Shown: positions 25,759-34,418 of the stretch, piece by piece
How the letters are laid out: each line of letters starts with the position of its first letter
Numbering within the stretch: position 1 is the first letter of the stretch
Assembly (NCBI RefSeq): GCF_947502395.1
Contig: NZ_CANMZM010000001.1
Location: forward strand, 62,001-126,000
DNA length: 64,000 nucleotides
From: an uncultured Erythrobacter sp.
GTDB lineage: Bacteria; Pseudomonadota; Alphaproteobacteria; Sphingomonadales; Sphingomonadaceae
Reading direction: 5' to 3'
The notes under the pieces: model-generated
Told to the model about the DNA's origin: nothing
What the model saw: only the letters and a program-made list of their open reading frames with translations
Database searches by the model: none
Made by a program: the position numbers and the translations under genes

Positions 25759-28323
25759 ATGCAGCTTGTCATTGTTGAATCGCCCGCGAAGGCGAAGACT
25801 ATCGAGAAATATCTGGGCGGCGACTTTAAGGTCCTCGCCTCATACGGTCACATCCGCGATTTGCCGCCTAAGGACGGCAGCGTGGTGCCCGATGATGATT
25901 TTGCCATGAGTTGGGAGGTCTATTCCGACAAGCGTAACCGCGAGCAGGTCAAAGCGATCTCTGACGCAGCGAAAGACGCCTCGCGCCTTGTGCTGGCGAC
26001 CGACCCTGACCGTGAGGGGGAGGCGATCAGCTGGCACGTTATGGATGTGCTCAAGAAACGCAAAGCGCTGCCTACGAAGGTCGACCGGGTGACGTTTAAC
26101 TCGATCACTAAGAAAGCCGTGACCGAGGCGATGCAAGCGCCACGTGAACTCGATCAGCCGTTGATCGACGCCTATCTTGGCCGACGCGCGCTCGACTACC
26201 TCTTCGGCTTTACCTTGTCTCCGGTGCTTTGGCGCAAGCTTCCCGGTGCAAAATCGGCTGGCCGTGTGCAATCGGTGGCTTTGCGCCTGATTGTTGAGCG
26301 TGAGCGCGAGATTGAGGCGTTTAAGCCCGACGAATATTGGTCGGTGCTTGCCAAGTTGGAGCATGCCGGGACCGAGTTTGATGGACGGCTGGTGCGTTTC
26401 AAAGGTGAGAAGCTGGAAAAGCTCAGTCTTGGCGAAGAAGGCATCGCTATGGAGGCGAAAGCCGCTGTTGAAGGCGGCCGCTTTACGGTTGAAGACGCTG
26501 AGAAAAAGCCTCTCAAACGCAATCCAGCGCCTCCGTTCACAACATCGACCATGCAACAAGAGGCCGCTCGCAAGCTTGGCTTTTCCGCAAGCCAGACCAT
26601 GAGCGCAGCGCAGCGCCTCTATGAGGCTGGTGCAATCACATACATGCGGACCGATGGCGTGCAGATGGACGGCAGCGCGATTGATGCGTGTCGCCATGAA
26701 ATCGGTGATCGGTATGATGCGGCCTATTGCCCTGAAAAACCGCGCTTTTACTCAACCAAGGCGAAGAACGCTCAAGAAGCGCACGAGGCAATCCGTCCAA
26801 CCAATTTCTCGAAAGATCGCGTTGGCAGCGGCGATGAGGCAAAGCTCTATTCGCTGATCTGGAAGCGGGCGATGGCGAGCCAAATGGCAACCGCACAATT
26901 GGAGCGGACCACCGTGTCCATGCTTGATGCGACAGGTCAACACGAGCTGCGTGCGACGGGTCAGGTCGTGGTCTTCCCAGGCTTTTTTGCGGTCTACCAA
27001 GAGGGCTTTGATGACAAAGAAGAGGACGAGGATGGCTTGCTCCCGGCTCTGAAAGCAGGCGACACGCCTGCCAAGAAGTCGGTCGAAGCAACGCAGCACT
27101 TCACCCAGCCACCTCCGCGTTTCTCAGAAGCTTCGCTGGTCAAGCGTTTGGAAGAGCTGGGCATTGGCCGTCCATCGACCTATGCTTCGACCATTCAGAC
27201 ACTGCGTGATCGCAACTATGTTCGCGTGGAAAGCAAGCGGTTCTTTGCTGAGGAGTCTGGCCGGCTTTTGACGTCCTTCCTCGAGCGGTTCTTCCCGACT
27301 TATGTCGCTTATGACTTCACCGCCGGGATGGAAGACGAGCTCGACACGGTTTCCGACGGGCGGGAGGATTACAAGGCGCTGCTTGCGAAGTTCTGGCAGG
27401 ATTTCAAACCCAAGGCTGATGAGGTTATGGAGAAGCTGCCTTCGGAAGTGACCGAGGCGCTCGACGAATATCTCTCCGACTACCTCTTCCCACCGCGCGA
27501 AGACGGCAAGGACGCCCGTCATTGCCCATTGTGTGAGACAGAGGGGCGCGAGAATGGTCGCCTTTCACTTCGTGGCGGCAAGTTCGGTGCATTTATCGCC
27601 TGCCAGAACTACCCTGAGTGCAAGTTCACCCGCCGCTTTGCGCAACCGGGTGGCGATGATGGTTCGCAAGATGGCGTGATGGGCACTCACCCCGATACGG
27701 GCGCAGAAATCCACCGCAAATCCGGGCGCTTTGGCCCTTATGTTGAGATGGAGCACGAGGAGAAGAAATCCCGTGCTTCGATCCCCAAGGATTTGGATGA
27801 TTTCAATCTTGAATGGGCGGTAAAGCTGCTCGACTTGCCGCGCATCATTGGACCGCACCCCGAAACGGGCAAAGACATTGAGGCCGCAATTGGCCGTTAT
27901 GGTCCGTATCTGCGCCACGACGGCAAATACGCCAATATGAAGAATACGGTCGATGTGTTTGAAACGGGCATGAATGCCGCTGTCACGCTTCTGGCTGAGG
28001 CAGCAAACCGCAAAGGTGGCCGTGCGAAAGCGGAGCCGATCAAGACTTTGGGTGAGCATCCTACGTCGGGCGGCGAGATCAAGGTCATGCCGGGTCGCTA
28101 TGGGCCCTATGTAACCGACGGCACCACCAATGCGACGATCCCCAAGGATATTAAGCCGGAGGACATCGAAGCGGCAAAGGCAATCGAGCTAATCGACGCG
28201 CGCGCAGCCAAGGGACCTGCAAAGAAGAAGCGTAAAAAGGCCGCACCTAAGAAGAAGGCCCCAGCCAAGAAGGCTACAGCCAAGAAGCCAGCAGCCAAGA
28301 AAAAGGCACCGGCGGAAAAGTAG
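25759..28323 (+). CDS. topA: DNA topoisomerase I
   Basis: Relaxes negatively supercoiled DNA by cutting one strand. The 854 residues begin with the Toprim motif VIVESPAKAKTIEKYLG and continue with ATDPDREGEAISWH, GRVQSVALRL and the active-site Tyr295 in ITYMRTDG. A zinc-finger-like CPLC...CQNYPEC segment follows near residue 590, then three topoisomerase C-terminal repeats (RFGPYVE, RYGPYLR, RYGPYVT) and a very basic Lys-Ala tail. It is intact. A Z-prone tract lies directly upstream, and a hairpin follows the stop. Confidence 0.97.
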   Translation: MQLVIVESPAKAKTIEKYLGGDFKVLASYGHIRDLPPKDGSVVPDDDFAMSWEVYSDKRNREQVKAISDAAKDASRLVLATDPDREGEAISWHVMDVLKKRKALPTKVDRVTFNSITKKAVTEAMQAPRELDQPLIDAYLGRRALDYLFGFTLSPVLWRKLPGAKSAGRVQSVALRLIVEREREIEAFKPDEYWSVLAKLEHAGTEFDGRLVRFKGEKLEKLSLGEEGIAMEAKAAVEGGRFTVEDAEKKPLKRNPAPPFTTSTMQQEAARKLGFSASQTMSAAQRLYEAGAITYMRTDGVQMDGSAIDACRHEIGDRYDAAYCPEKPRFYSTKAKNAQEAHEAIRPTNFSKDRVGSGDEAKLYSLIWKRAMASQMATAQLERTTVSMLDATGQHELRATGQVVVFPGFFAVYQEGFDDKEEDEDGLLPALKAGDTPAKKSVEATQHFTQPPPRFSEASLVKRLEELGIGRPSTYASTIQTLRDRNYVRVESKRFFAEESGRLLTSFLERFFPTYVAYDFTAGMEDELDTVSDGREDYKALLAKFWQDFKPKADEVMEKLPSEVTEALDEYLSDYLFPPREDGKDARHCPLCETEGRENGRLSLRGGKFGAFIACQNYPECKFTRRFAQPGGDDGSQDGVMGTHPDTGAEIHRKSGRFGPYVEMEHEEKKSRASIPKDLDDFNLEWAVKLLDLPRIIGPHPETGKDIEAAIGRYGPYLRHDGKYANMKNTVDVFETGMNAAVTLLAEAANRKGGRAKAEPIKTLGEHPTSGGEIKVMPGRYGPYVTDGTTNATIPKDIKPEDIEAAKAIELIDARAAKGPAKKKRKKAAPKKKAPAKKATAKKPAAKKKAPAEK

Positions 28324-28332
28324 CGGATAGGT

Positions 28333-28356
28333 GGCGCTGCGCCGAAACGCAGCGCC
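28333..28356. terminator. Hairpin between converging topA and peptide gene
   Basis: GGCGCTGCG at 28333-28341 pairs perfectly with CGCAGCGCC at 28348-28356 around six bases. It lies ten bases after the topA stop and ten bases beyond the stop of the converging peptide gene. No T run is present on either side. Confidence 0.55.
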
Positions 28357-28365
28357 GAACCTTAC

Positions 28366-28533
28366 TTAGTATGGCTCTGTGCCGTCAGTTCCGTCACCTT
28401 TTGGGCAGCCGTAAGGGCAGAAGCTGGATCCGTCCCACTCTCCGAAGGGGAAGCGTCGCTCGAGTTCATCGACGATGTTGCCGCCCGCAACAGAAGTGAT
28501 ATCGCGTGCGTCCAGTTCAAGAATGTTGCTCAT
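28366..28533 (-). CDS. Double-glycine-leader small peptide (bacteriocin/RiPP-like precursor)
   Basis: A 55-codon gene with GGAG seven bases before its ATG. The first 18 residues, MSNILELDARDITSVAGG, fit the double-glycine leader pattern: Leu at -12, Asp at -8, Ile at -7, Val at -4, Gly at -2 and -1. The 37-residue remainder starts NIVDELERRF, has a Cys pair in CPYGC, and ends Gly-, Asp- and Pro-rich with Tyr last. Such leaders are normally cut by C39-peptidase ABC exporters during secretion; none is in the window. Bacteriocin, signalling peptide or modified peptide are all possible. A palindrome overlaps its possible promoter. Confidence 0.7.
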   Translation of the reverse strand: MSNILELDARDITSVAGGNIVDELERRFPFGEWDGSSFCPYGCPKGDGTDGTEPY

Positions 28534-28585
28534 TGCTGTTCTCCATTTGCTGATGAGGAGCCAAGCGTATGAGAACTAATGATTT

Positions 28586-28623
28586 AGTATAATCAGTCAG
28601 AGCGACTAGCTCAGGGTAGCTAG
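28586..28623 (-). promoter_or_regulatory. Possible promoter and operator of the peptide gene
   Basis: On the minus strand TATACT (28586-28591) is a good -10 element 53 bases before the peptide ATG. Where the -35 would lie is the inverted repeat CTAGCT-cagggt-AGCTAG (28606-28623), so a bound dimer would block the promoter. The -35 hexamer itself is poor. The same palindrome is 95 bases before the divergent gene at 28718. The remaining bases from 28534 to 28717 show nothing else. Confidence 0.4.
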
Positions 28624-28717
28624 GTCATTTGACGGAGCGAATCATTAAGCCCCGTGCTGTTTGTACTTCCTTTAGCATTGTCCCCTAGGCTTCGTTCACA
28701 GACCAGGGACCAATGCT

Positions 28718-29047
28718 GTGATCGAAATTGAAGTCCAGAACGAGACTCGCCAAACTCAAGAGAGAATCCGCTTTGCGGCGGTGCCTAGAATTGGAGAGGG
28801 TCTGCGCTTGCGCGAGCCCGATGGGATGTGGGCAAGTTATGACATCTTGGATGTGTGGTATCAAAAAGCCGACTTTGGCGATGTTTGGGTGCCTTACTTG
28901 CATATCTGCCTGACCCCTCAAGAGGGATTGGAGCCAGACAATGCAGCCAATGACAGCGCGGCTATCGATGAAGACGAGGCGCATGACCTGAGCGGCGAAG
29001 ATGCTTTTGCCGAGCTTGGTGGGGAGTCAAAGCCATTCAAAATCTGA
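28718..29047 (+). CDS. Hypothetical protein
   Basis: A 109-residue soluble protein, start GTG with AGGGA about ten bases before it. The first 70 residues look folded (VQNETRQTQERIRFAAVP, then ASYDILDVWYQKADFGDVWV); the last 35 are acidic and probably disordered. No family is recognised. It is divergent from the double-glycine peptide gene and its stop lies where the open frame of the next response regulator begins. Confidence 0.6.
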   Translation: MIEIEVQNETRQTQERIRFAAVPRIGEGLRLREPDGMWASYDILDVWYQKADFGDVWVPYLHICLTPQEGLEPDNAANDSAAIDEDEAHDLSGEDAFAELGGESKPFKI

Positions 29048-29175
29048 TCAAACGCACAAACGGCAAGCACAAGCAGGTCCAGAGCACTGATGGCAATCCG
29101 CTATCAGACGGGAACGCCCATGCCGCTTCTCAGCCGTATATCCCCGATGGATCGCCCATCGAAGCGCCTGAAGAT

Positions 29176-29682
29176 GTGAAGCACGTGGTGGATCCGCTTC
29201 GTGCGACAGATCTGAGCGAACAACCACCAGAGGAAGCCCAAGATGTCGACGCTTTGGTTCAAGCAGCAAAGGCGATGCGCGATGCAACGGCTCCGGCTGA
29301 AGTTCAGCAGGCTGCGGCAAAGGCCTGTCTTATCGTCGATGACAGCCGCGTGATCCGCAAGGTTTCAAGCAAGATCGTCAGTAGCTTGGGATATGTCCCG
29401 ATTGAGGCTCAAGATGGCATTGAGGCGCTCGCTCGCTGCAAGAAAGCCATGCCTGCGCTGATCTTGACCGATTGGGACATGCCCGAGATGGACGGGCTCG
29501 AGTTCGTTCGTCACTTGCGCGCCATCCCCACTCCCAAGGCTCCCACCGTGGTGTTCTGCACGTCCAAAAACAAACCCGCCGATGTCCAGGCTGGCATTCA
29601 GGCAGGGGCTGATGATTACATTGTGAAGCCATTCGACGAAGCGGGGCTTAGGGCGAAGCTGGAGCGGCTGGGACTGGTTTGA
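29176..29682 (+). CDS. Response regulator receiver protein with N-terminal extension
   Basis: A CheY-like receiver: acidic pair in CLIVDDSRVIRKV (Asp55, Asp56), phospho-acceptor in ILTDWDMPEMDG, switch Thr in VVFCTSKNK and Lys in YIVKPFDEAG. No output domain. GTG at 29176 is taken as the start, but the same frame is open back to 28987 and reads like coding sequence (for example KRTNGKHKQVQSTDGNP). Only a CTG at 29044, overlapping the previous stop, could start it there, so the N-terminus is uncertain. It may form an operon with the hypothetical gene before it. Confidence 0.82.
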   Translation: MKHVVDPLRATDLSEQPPEEAQDVDALVQAAKAMRDATAPAEVQQAAAKACLIVDDSRVIRKVSSKIVSSLGYVPIEAQDGIEALARCKKAMPALILTDWDMPEMDGLEFVRHLRAIPTPKAPTVVFCTSKNKPADVQAGIQAGADDYIVKPFDEAGLRAKLERLGLV

Positions 29683-29694
29683 ACGCACACGTAC

Positions 29695-29712
29695 TTCCAG
29701 CGTGAGCTGGAA
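29695..29712 (+). terminator. Short hairpin after the response regulator
   Basis: TTCCAGC-GTGA-GCTGGAA, a perfect seven-bp stem with a four-base loop, 12 bases after the stop. It lacks a T run, so it may be a repeat rather than a terminator. Confidence 0.35.
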
Positions 29713-29763
29713 TCCGGAGCGGTGCAGCGCCAAGCCTGACAGACACAAAACCTTGCCGCTCTA

Positions 29764-29789
29764 GATCCCGGATCACGTCCGGGATGACG
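29764..29789. repeat. REP-like palindrome (family C)
   Basis: Single palindrome TCCCGGA-TCACG-TCCGGGA (29766-29784) followed by TGACG. This is a form of short repeat common in alphaproteobacterial intergenic DNA. It lies between the response regulator and a hypothetical gene. Confidence 0.7.
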
Positions 29790-29825
29790 GTGGCCGTGCG
29801 GCTCAATCCTGCTAATATCTTTTTG

Positions 29826-30248
29826 ATGAGCGAAATTAGTAACAACCACGAAGTGGCGGCAATTGCGCTTGCATACTTCGAAGGCGTGAAGTCGGATTTA
29901 TTGGAGTTCGGAGGTACCTCCGTCACGCGTGTTGAGCCATTGAAGCGCAGTCGCGAATTCGCCGTGGCGGTGTACGATCAGTTGGCCATGATCCTTGCTA
30001 GGAGGTATCACAACAATGAGATCGACTTTGAAACGGCCGACTGGCTGGCGAACGATTTTGAAGGAGAGCTAAACCACCTGTTCGCCTTCGTTTGGCCTGA
30101 TAGCGTCGCTGAATCCTGGCCGATGCTTTGGTCAGAGGTTTACGAAGCTTTCGATGCAGGAGAGCATGACCATTTTGGGCGTTCAACCGATCCGATAAAA
30201 GAGTTCACCGACCCGATGATCGCTGAATTTCTGGCGAAGCAGATCTGA
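29826..30248 (+). CDS. Hypothetical protein
   Basis: A 140-residue soluble protein starting MSEISNNHEVAAIALAYFEG. It is acidic and helical, with aromatic-rich segments (HLFAFVWPDSVAESWPMLWSEVYEAF). No domain is recognised and no ribosome binding site stands out. The frame opens at 29784, but that start lies in repeat sequence, so the ATG at 29826 was taken. It converges on era, ten bases away. Confidence 0.55.
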   Translation: MSEISNNHEVAAIALAYFEGVKSDLLEFGGTSVTRVEPLKRSREFAVAVYDQLAMILARRYHNNEIDFETADWLANDFEGELNHLFAFVWPDSVAESWPMLWSEVYEAFDAGEHDHFGRSTDPIKEFTDPMIAEFLAKQI

Positions 30249-30258
30249 CGCGAAGTAC

Positions 30259-31185
30259 TCACTTCACCCAATCCAGCCCCATTTCCTCGAACACTTCCTT
30301 GTCCTCGGACCATTTCTCCGAATGCTTCACATGGAGGAAAAGGTGAACCTTCACGCCGAGCATCTCTGAGAGTTCCTTGCGCGCTGCGGCTCCGATCTCC
30401 TTGATCCGTGAACCGCTCTTGCCAAGCACGATGCCTTTCTGGCTTTCGCGGGCGACGACGATTTGCTGGTGGATTTCGAGGCTCCCGTCGGGGCGCTCTT
30501 GATAGCTTTCAGGCCGCACGGCGCTGTCATAGGGAAGCTCTTCGTGGAGTTGATTGTAAAGCTGTTCGCGGGTGACTTCTGCGGCCAGCAATCGTTCGGA
30601 CGCGTCGGAGACTTGGTCCTCAGGGTACATCCACACGCCTTCTGGCATCAGCGCGGCGAGGGCGGATTTCATCTCTGACACACCGTCCCCGGTAAGCGCT
30701 GAAACGAAGAACACCTCTTCAAACGGAATACGGCTGTTGAGCTCTTGAGCGAGCTCCAACAGCGGCTCTTTCTTGGCTTTGTCGACCTTGTTGAGGACGA
30801 GGATTTTTCGCTCTTTGCGGTGTTCCAGCGCTTCGATCAGGGGCTCCAATTCGTGGCGGCGCTGTTTGATAGGATCGACGATTAGCAGGATCGCATCCGC
30901 GCTTTCCGCGCCTTCCCAAGCTGCGCTGACCATGGCCCGATCGAGCCTGCGCTTGGGTGCAAAGATGCCGGGCGTGTCGACTAGGATCATCTGCACCTGT
31001 TCAAGCAAAGCAATCCCAAGCATGCGGGCGCGTGTCGTCTGGGCCTTGGAACTCGTGATCGCAACCTTCTGGCCAACCAGTTGGTTCACAAGTGTCGATT
31101 TACCCGCATTTGGCGCGCCGATCACGGCAACAACCCCACATTTTTCAGGGCCGCATTTCGTTTCAGATGTTTGTGTCTCGGTCAT
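30259..31185 (-). CDS. era: GTPase Era
   Basis: Ribosome-assembly GTPase that binds the 3' end of 16S rRNA. The 308 residues contain the G1 motif GAPNAGKSTLVNQ, the effector-region TTRARM, G3 DTPGIF, G4 NKVD and a C-terminal KH domain (KGIVLGKSGSRIKEIGAAAR). It is the last gene of lepB-rnc-era, a common bacterial order, and begins 42 bases after rnc ends. Confidence 0.96.
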   Translation of the reverse strand: MTETQTSETKCGPEKCGVVAVIGAPNAGKSTLVNQLVGQKVAITSSKAQTTRARMLGIALLEQVQMILVDTPGIFAPKRRLDRAMVSAAWEGAESADAILLIVDPIKQRRHELEPLIEALEHRKERKILVLNKVDKAKKEPLLELAQELNSRIPFEEVFFVSALTGDGVSEMKSALAALMPEGVWMYPEDQVSDASERLLAAEVTREQLYNQLHEELPYDSAVRPESYQERPDGSLEIHQQIVVARESQKGIVLGKSGSRIKEIGAAARKELSEMLGVKVHLFLHVKHSEKWSEDKEVFEEMGLDWVK

Positions 31186-31227
31186 AAATCCTATTGGCCC
31201 TCATTCGCCGGAGGCGCGGAGTGTAGT

Positions 31228-31923
31228 TCAGCCAAATTCATCCAAAAAGGCCTTGGCCGCGAGCTTCTCCGCCTCACTCTTGCTGGTGGCGGTTGCCTCC
31301 GCCTTGCCGACATTGTGGACGCTCACTTGAACTGTGAAGCGTGAGGCATGGTCAGGCCCTTGCCTTGATGTCACATCGTATTGCGGCATCGCGCGTTTGT
31401 TGTGCGCTGCCCATTCTTGCAGTGCGCTTTTGGGGTGTTTGGCCTTACCGGCATCGCCCGAAAGATCGCTCGCCCACAGTGCAAAGATCACGTCACGGGT
31501 CACATCGAAGCCATTGTCGAGGAAGCTTGCGCCAATCAGCGCTTCCATCACATCGCCAAGGATATTGTCGCTGTCCGCACCACCATCCTCGCGCGCTTGT
31601 TTGCCCAGGCGTAAATGGTCCGGCATGGCGATTGAGCGTGCAATCCGTGCACAGGTCCTTCCGCTGACGAGGGCATTGAGGCGCTGTGAAAGCTGTCCTT
31701 CGTGGCTGTCACTGGCGCGGTAGAGCCAACTGGCAACCGCCAATCCAAGCACTCGGTCGCCGAGGAATTCGAGGCGCTGATAATCCTTGGCATGGTTTTC
31801 TTGGGACGGGCTGCCCGAGTTGAAGCTCCCGTGAGTTAGCGCTTCGAGCCAGATCGCTTCATCTTTGACGGTAAAGCCAGAGGCCCCAAGCCATGCAACG
31901 GTTTCAGAGGGGAGATCAGTCAT
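31228..31923 (-). CDS. rnc: Ribonuclease III
   Basis: Cuts double-stranded RNA in rRNA maturation and mRNA control. The 231 residues have the catalytic signature RLEFLGDRVLGL, the second acidic site GDVMEALIGA, and a C-terminal double-stranded-RNA-binding domain with KSALQEWAAH and the ending KSEAEKLAAKAFLDEF. ATG at 31923 overlaps the lepB stop as ATGA, which shows the usual lepB-rnc coupling. Confidence 0.96.
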   Translation of the reverse strand: MTDLPSETVAWLGASGFTVKDEAIWLEALTHGSFNSGSPSQENHAKDYQRLEFLGDRVLGLAVASWLYRASDSHEGQLSQRLNALVSGRTCARIARSIAMPDHLRLGKQAREDGGADSDNILGDVMEALIGASFLDNGFDVTRDVIFALWASDLSGDAGKAKHPKSALQEWAAHNKRAMPQYDVTSRQGPDHASRFTVQVSVHNVGKAEATATSKSEAEKLAAKAFLDEFG

Positions 31924-32789
31924 AACAAGGTTCCAATCCGGCCCCAGCGCACCGTAGAAAACCAGCTGATGGGGTTGTACCAAACCGCACTGCCCTCGCT
32001 GGACCACAAGATGATCGACGCTTCCCCTACAAGCAGGTCGTGGGGAACGATTCCCACCGCATCGCCGCTCCGTGCAGTAAAGCGGCTGTCGCGTGAGTTG
32101 TCACGGTTGTCCCCCATGACGAACATGTGCCCTTCGGGGATGGTTGTTGGGCTGAAGCTATCCCCCGGCGTGAGGCCAAAATCGAGCACATCAAATTCGC
32201 GACCCCCGGGCAATGTTTCGCGATACTGGGTATAGCGGCAGATCAGCCCACCGGACGCGGTCTGCTCTTCAGTTCCACCCCAGCCACAACCGGTGTTAGG
32301 CGACATCGGAATGGCGAGATCGGACAACGGCTCAAGCGGTAAGACCTCGCCATTGAGGATCACTTGACCGCCTTCCACTGCAACACGGTCACCGGGAAGG
32401 GCTACCACGCGCTTAATGTAATCAACCCCGTCGACTGGATGCTTGAAAATCACCACATCGCCGCGCTCTGGTTCACCGGCGAGGACGCGTCCTGGAATGA
32501 GCGGAGCACCAAAGGGCAGCGAGTGTTTGGAAAAACCATAGGGCCATTTTGCCGCCAACAGCAGGTCGCCATTCATCAGGCGCGGCAACATGCTTTCAGA
32601 CGGAATGGAGAAGGGCGCGAAGACAAAGCTCCGGAAGATCAAAACCGCGATCAGCAACTGCACAAGAAAGATCGAGAAGCTCTTGGGTGTCTCTTTCTTT
32701 TCCGGGATTGCAGGCGTATTCGCGCCATCCCCAATTGACCTAAGGGAAGACGAAGATGCGCTTTCTTGTGTATGGGCTTTACCATCCAT
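31920..32789 (-). CDS. lepB: Signal peptidase I
   Basis: Inner-membrane serine protease that removes signal peptides from exported proteins. The 289 residues have a short cytosolic N-terminus, one membrane helix (FLVQLLIAVLIFRSFVFA), the catalytic Ser in IPSESMLPRL, the catalytic Lys in YIKRVVALPGD and box E in GDNRDNSRDSR. The frame runs much further upstream across pgi, but ATG at 32789 has AAGGGGG just before it and gives the family start. First gene of lepB-rnc-era; divergent from pgi. Confidence 0.95.
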   Translation of the reverse strand: MDGKAHTQESASSSSLRSIGDGANTPAIPEKKETPKSFSIFLVQLLIAVLIFRSFVFAPFSIPSESMLPRLMNGDLLLAAKWPYGFSKHSLPFGAPLIPGRVLAGEPERGDVVIFKHPVDGVDYIKRVVALPGDRVAVEGGQVILNGEVLPLEPLSDLAIPMSPNTGCGWGGTEEQTASGGLICRYTQYRETLPGGREFDVLDFGLTPGDSFSPTTIPEGHMFVMGDNRDNSRDSRFTARSGDAVGIVPHDLLVGEASIILWSSEGSAVWYNPISWFSTVRWGRIGTLL

Positions 32790-32838
32790 CGCCACCCCCT
32801 TACTCGCACCATTCCTTTGCGCATAGAGGTTTTGCCCA

Positions 32839-34401
32839 ATGAAAATGCCCTCAAGTTCATCAACTGCCGCCAAGGCAATTTGGGATAAGCTCGCTAAGCT
32901 TGATCGCAAGTCGCTGGCAGAATTGTTTGCGGGCGATGAGCGCCGCGTTGAGGCAATGAGCCAGCGGCTGGAATTTGACCTTGGCGAGGCAGGTCCGATG
33001 GGGCTGCTGCTCGATTGGTCAAAGACGCATTTGGGTGATGCTGAGCTTTCTGCGTTTGAAGAACTGGCCGATGTGATGGGCTTCGGCTCGGCACGTGACG
33101 CGCTGTTTGGCGGCGGAATTGTGAACCCAACCGAGGGACGCCCCGCCACCCACGGCGCGATGCGCGGTAGCGGGACGGAGGCCGATTGCGAAGAAGCGGA
33201 TCAGCTGCTCCAGCGCATGGGTATGTTGGTGACAGCAATCCATGAAGGTGCCTTTGGCGAGGTCAAGCACCTCATCCATATCGGCATTGGAGGCTCTGCT
33301 CTGGGTCCGGATTTGGCGGTCGATGCTCTGACGCGGGATTTGAAGCTGGTCGACGTCCATGTTGTATCGAATATCGATGGGCTCGCTTTGGAGCAGGCTT
33401 TTGCTGCATGCAATCCTGAGACAACCATGATTGCGGTTGCCTCCAAGACCTTCACCACGACCGAGACGATGACCAATGCAGCGAGCGCACTCAAATGGCT
33501 CGCTGACAATAAGGTTGATGACCCCAGTGGGCGCGTGGTGGCTTTGACTGCCAACCCTGAGAAAGCTGTGGAATGGGGCGTTGATGAAACCCGCATCCTG
33601 CCTTTCCCGGAGAGCGTAGGCGGACGCTATTCGCTGTGGTCCAGCATTGGTTTCCCGCTCGCTCTGGCAGTTGGAATGGAGGACTTCACCGCATTCCTCG
33701 CAGGCGCGCAAGCGATGGATACCCATTTCCGCGAGGCCGAGGGGCGGGCGAACGGGCCACTGCTCGCAGCCGTCGGCGACCTCTACTATTCGCGCATTCG
33801 TGGATGCCAGACCCGCGCAGTGTTTGCCTATGACGAGCGCTTGGGTCTGCTCCCCGATTATCTCCAGCAGCTGGAGATGGAGAGCAATGGCAAGTCTGTG
33901 ACCGTGTCAGGCGAACCCGTGGATGCGCCCACAGCCGCCATCACGTGGGGTGGGGTGGGCACGGATGCACAGCACGCCGTGTTTCAGCTTCTCCACCAAG
34001 GCACGCACCTCATCCCGGTCGACTTCATCGGCAGCATCGCGCCTGGAGACGAGCTGGACCCGGCGCACCACAAGGCTTTGCTATCCAACTGCTTTGCTCA
34101 AGGCGCAGCACTGATGGCAGGCGGCAATATGAGCGCGGATGGAAAAGACCCGGCGCGCGGGTTCGCGGGAGATCGGCCGTCAGCAACGATCTTGGTCGAT
34201 GATCTGGATGCAGCGACCTTGGGCGCTCTTATCGCGTTCCACGAACACCGCGTGTTTGCCGGAGCGGTCCTGATGGGCATCAACCCCTTCGACCAATTCG
34301 GCGTCGAGCTCGGCAAGAAAATGGCGAAAGAAGTGGAAAGCGGCGAGGGGGACTTTGATGCGAGCACCAAAGCGCTGATGGAAGCGGCTGGGCTGGGGTA
34401 G
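32839..34401 (+). CDS. pgi: Glucose-6-phosphate isomerase
   Basis: Interconverts glucose 6-phosphate and fructose 6-phosphate. The 520 residues include IGIGGSALGPDLAVDAL, the sugar-binding SKTFTTTETMTNA, GGRYSLWSSIGFPLAL (PGI signature 1 region) and FIGSIAPGD; the catalytic His lies in the HQGTHLIPVDF area. The enzyme supplies or uses the same glucose 6-phosphate that OtsA needs, though the genes are far apart here. GAGG is found seven bases before the ATG. Confidence 0.95.
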   Translation: MKMPSSSSTAAKAIWDKLAKLDRKSLAELFAGDERRVEAMSQRLEFDLGEAGPMGLLLDWSKTHLGDAELSAFEELADVMGFGSARDALFGGGIVNPTEGRPATHGAMRGSGTEADCEEADQLLQRMGMLVTAIHEGAFGEVKHLIHIGIGGSALGPDLAVDALTRDLKLVDVHVVSNIDGLALEQAFAACNPETTMIAVASKTFTTTETMTNAASALKWLADNKVDDPSGRVVALTANPEKAVEWGVDETRILPFPESVGGRYSLWSSIGFPLALAVGMEDFTAFLAGAQAMDTHFREAEGRANGPLLAAVGDLYYSRIRGCQTRAVFAYDERLGLLPDYLQQLEMESNGKSVTVSGEPVDAPTAAITWGGVGTDAQHAVFQLLHQGTHLIPVDFIGSIAPGDELDPAHHKALLSNCFAQGAALMAGGNMSADGKDPARGFAGDRPSATILVDDLDAATLGALIAFHEHRVFAGAVLMGINPFDQFGVELGKKMAKEVESGEGDFDASTKALMEAAGLG

Positions 34402-34418
34402 GTGGAGCCTCGCGTTGC

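Noticed and set aside
25840-26697. Long open frame on the minus strand opposite topA (285 codons)
   Set aside because: It mirrors the codon structure of an intact topA gene, has no ribosome binding site and no recognisable domain; a GC-rich shadow frame.
28601-28625. TAGCTCAGGGTAG resembles a tRNA D arm
   Set aside because: No acceptor, anticodon or T arm can be formed around it; the sequence is better read as a palindrome.
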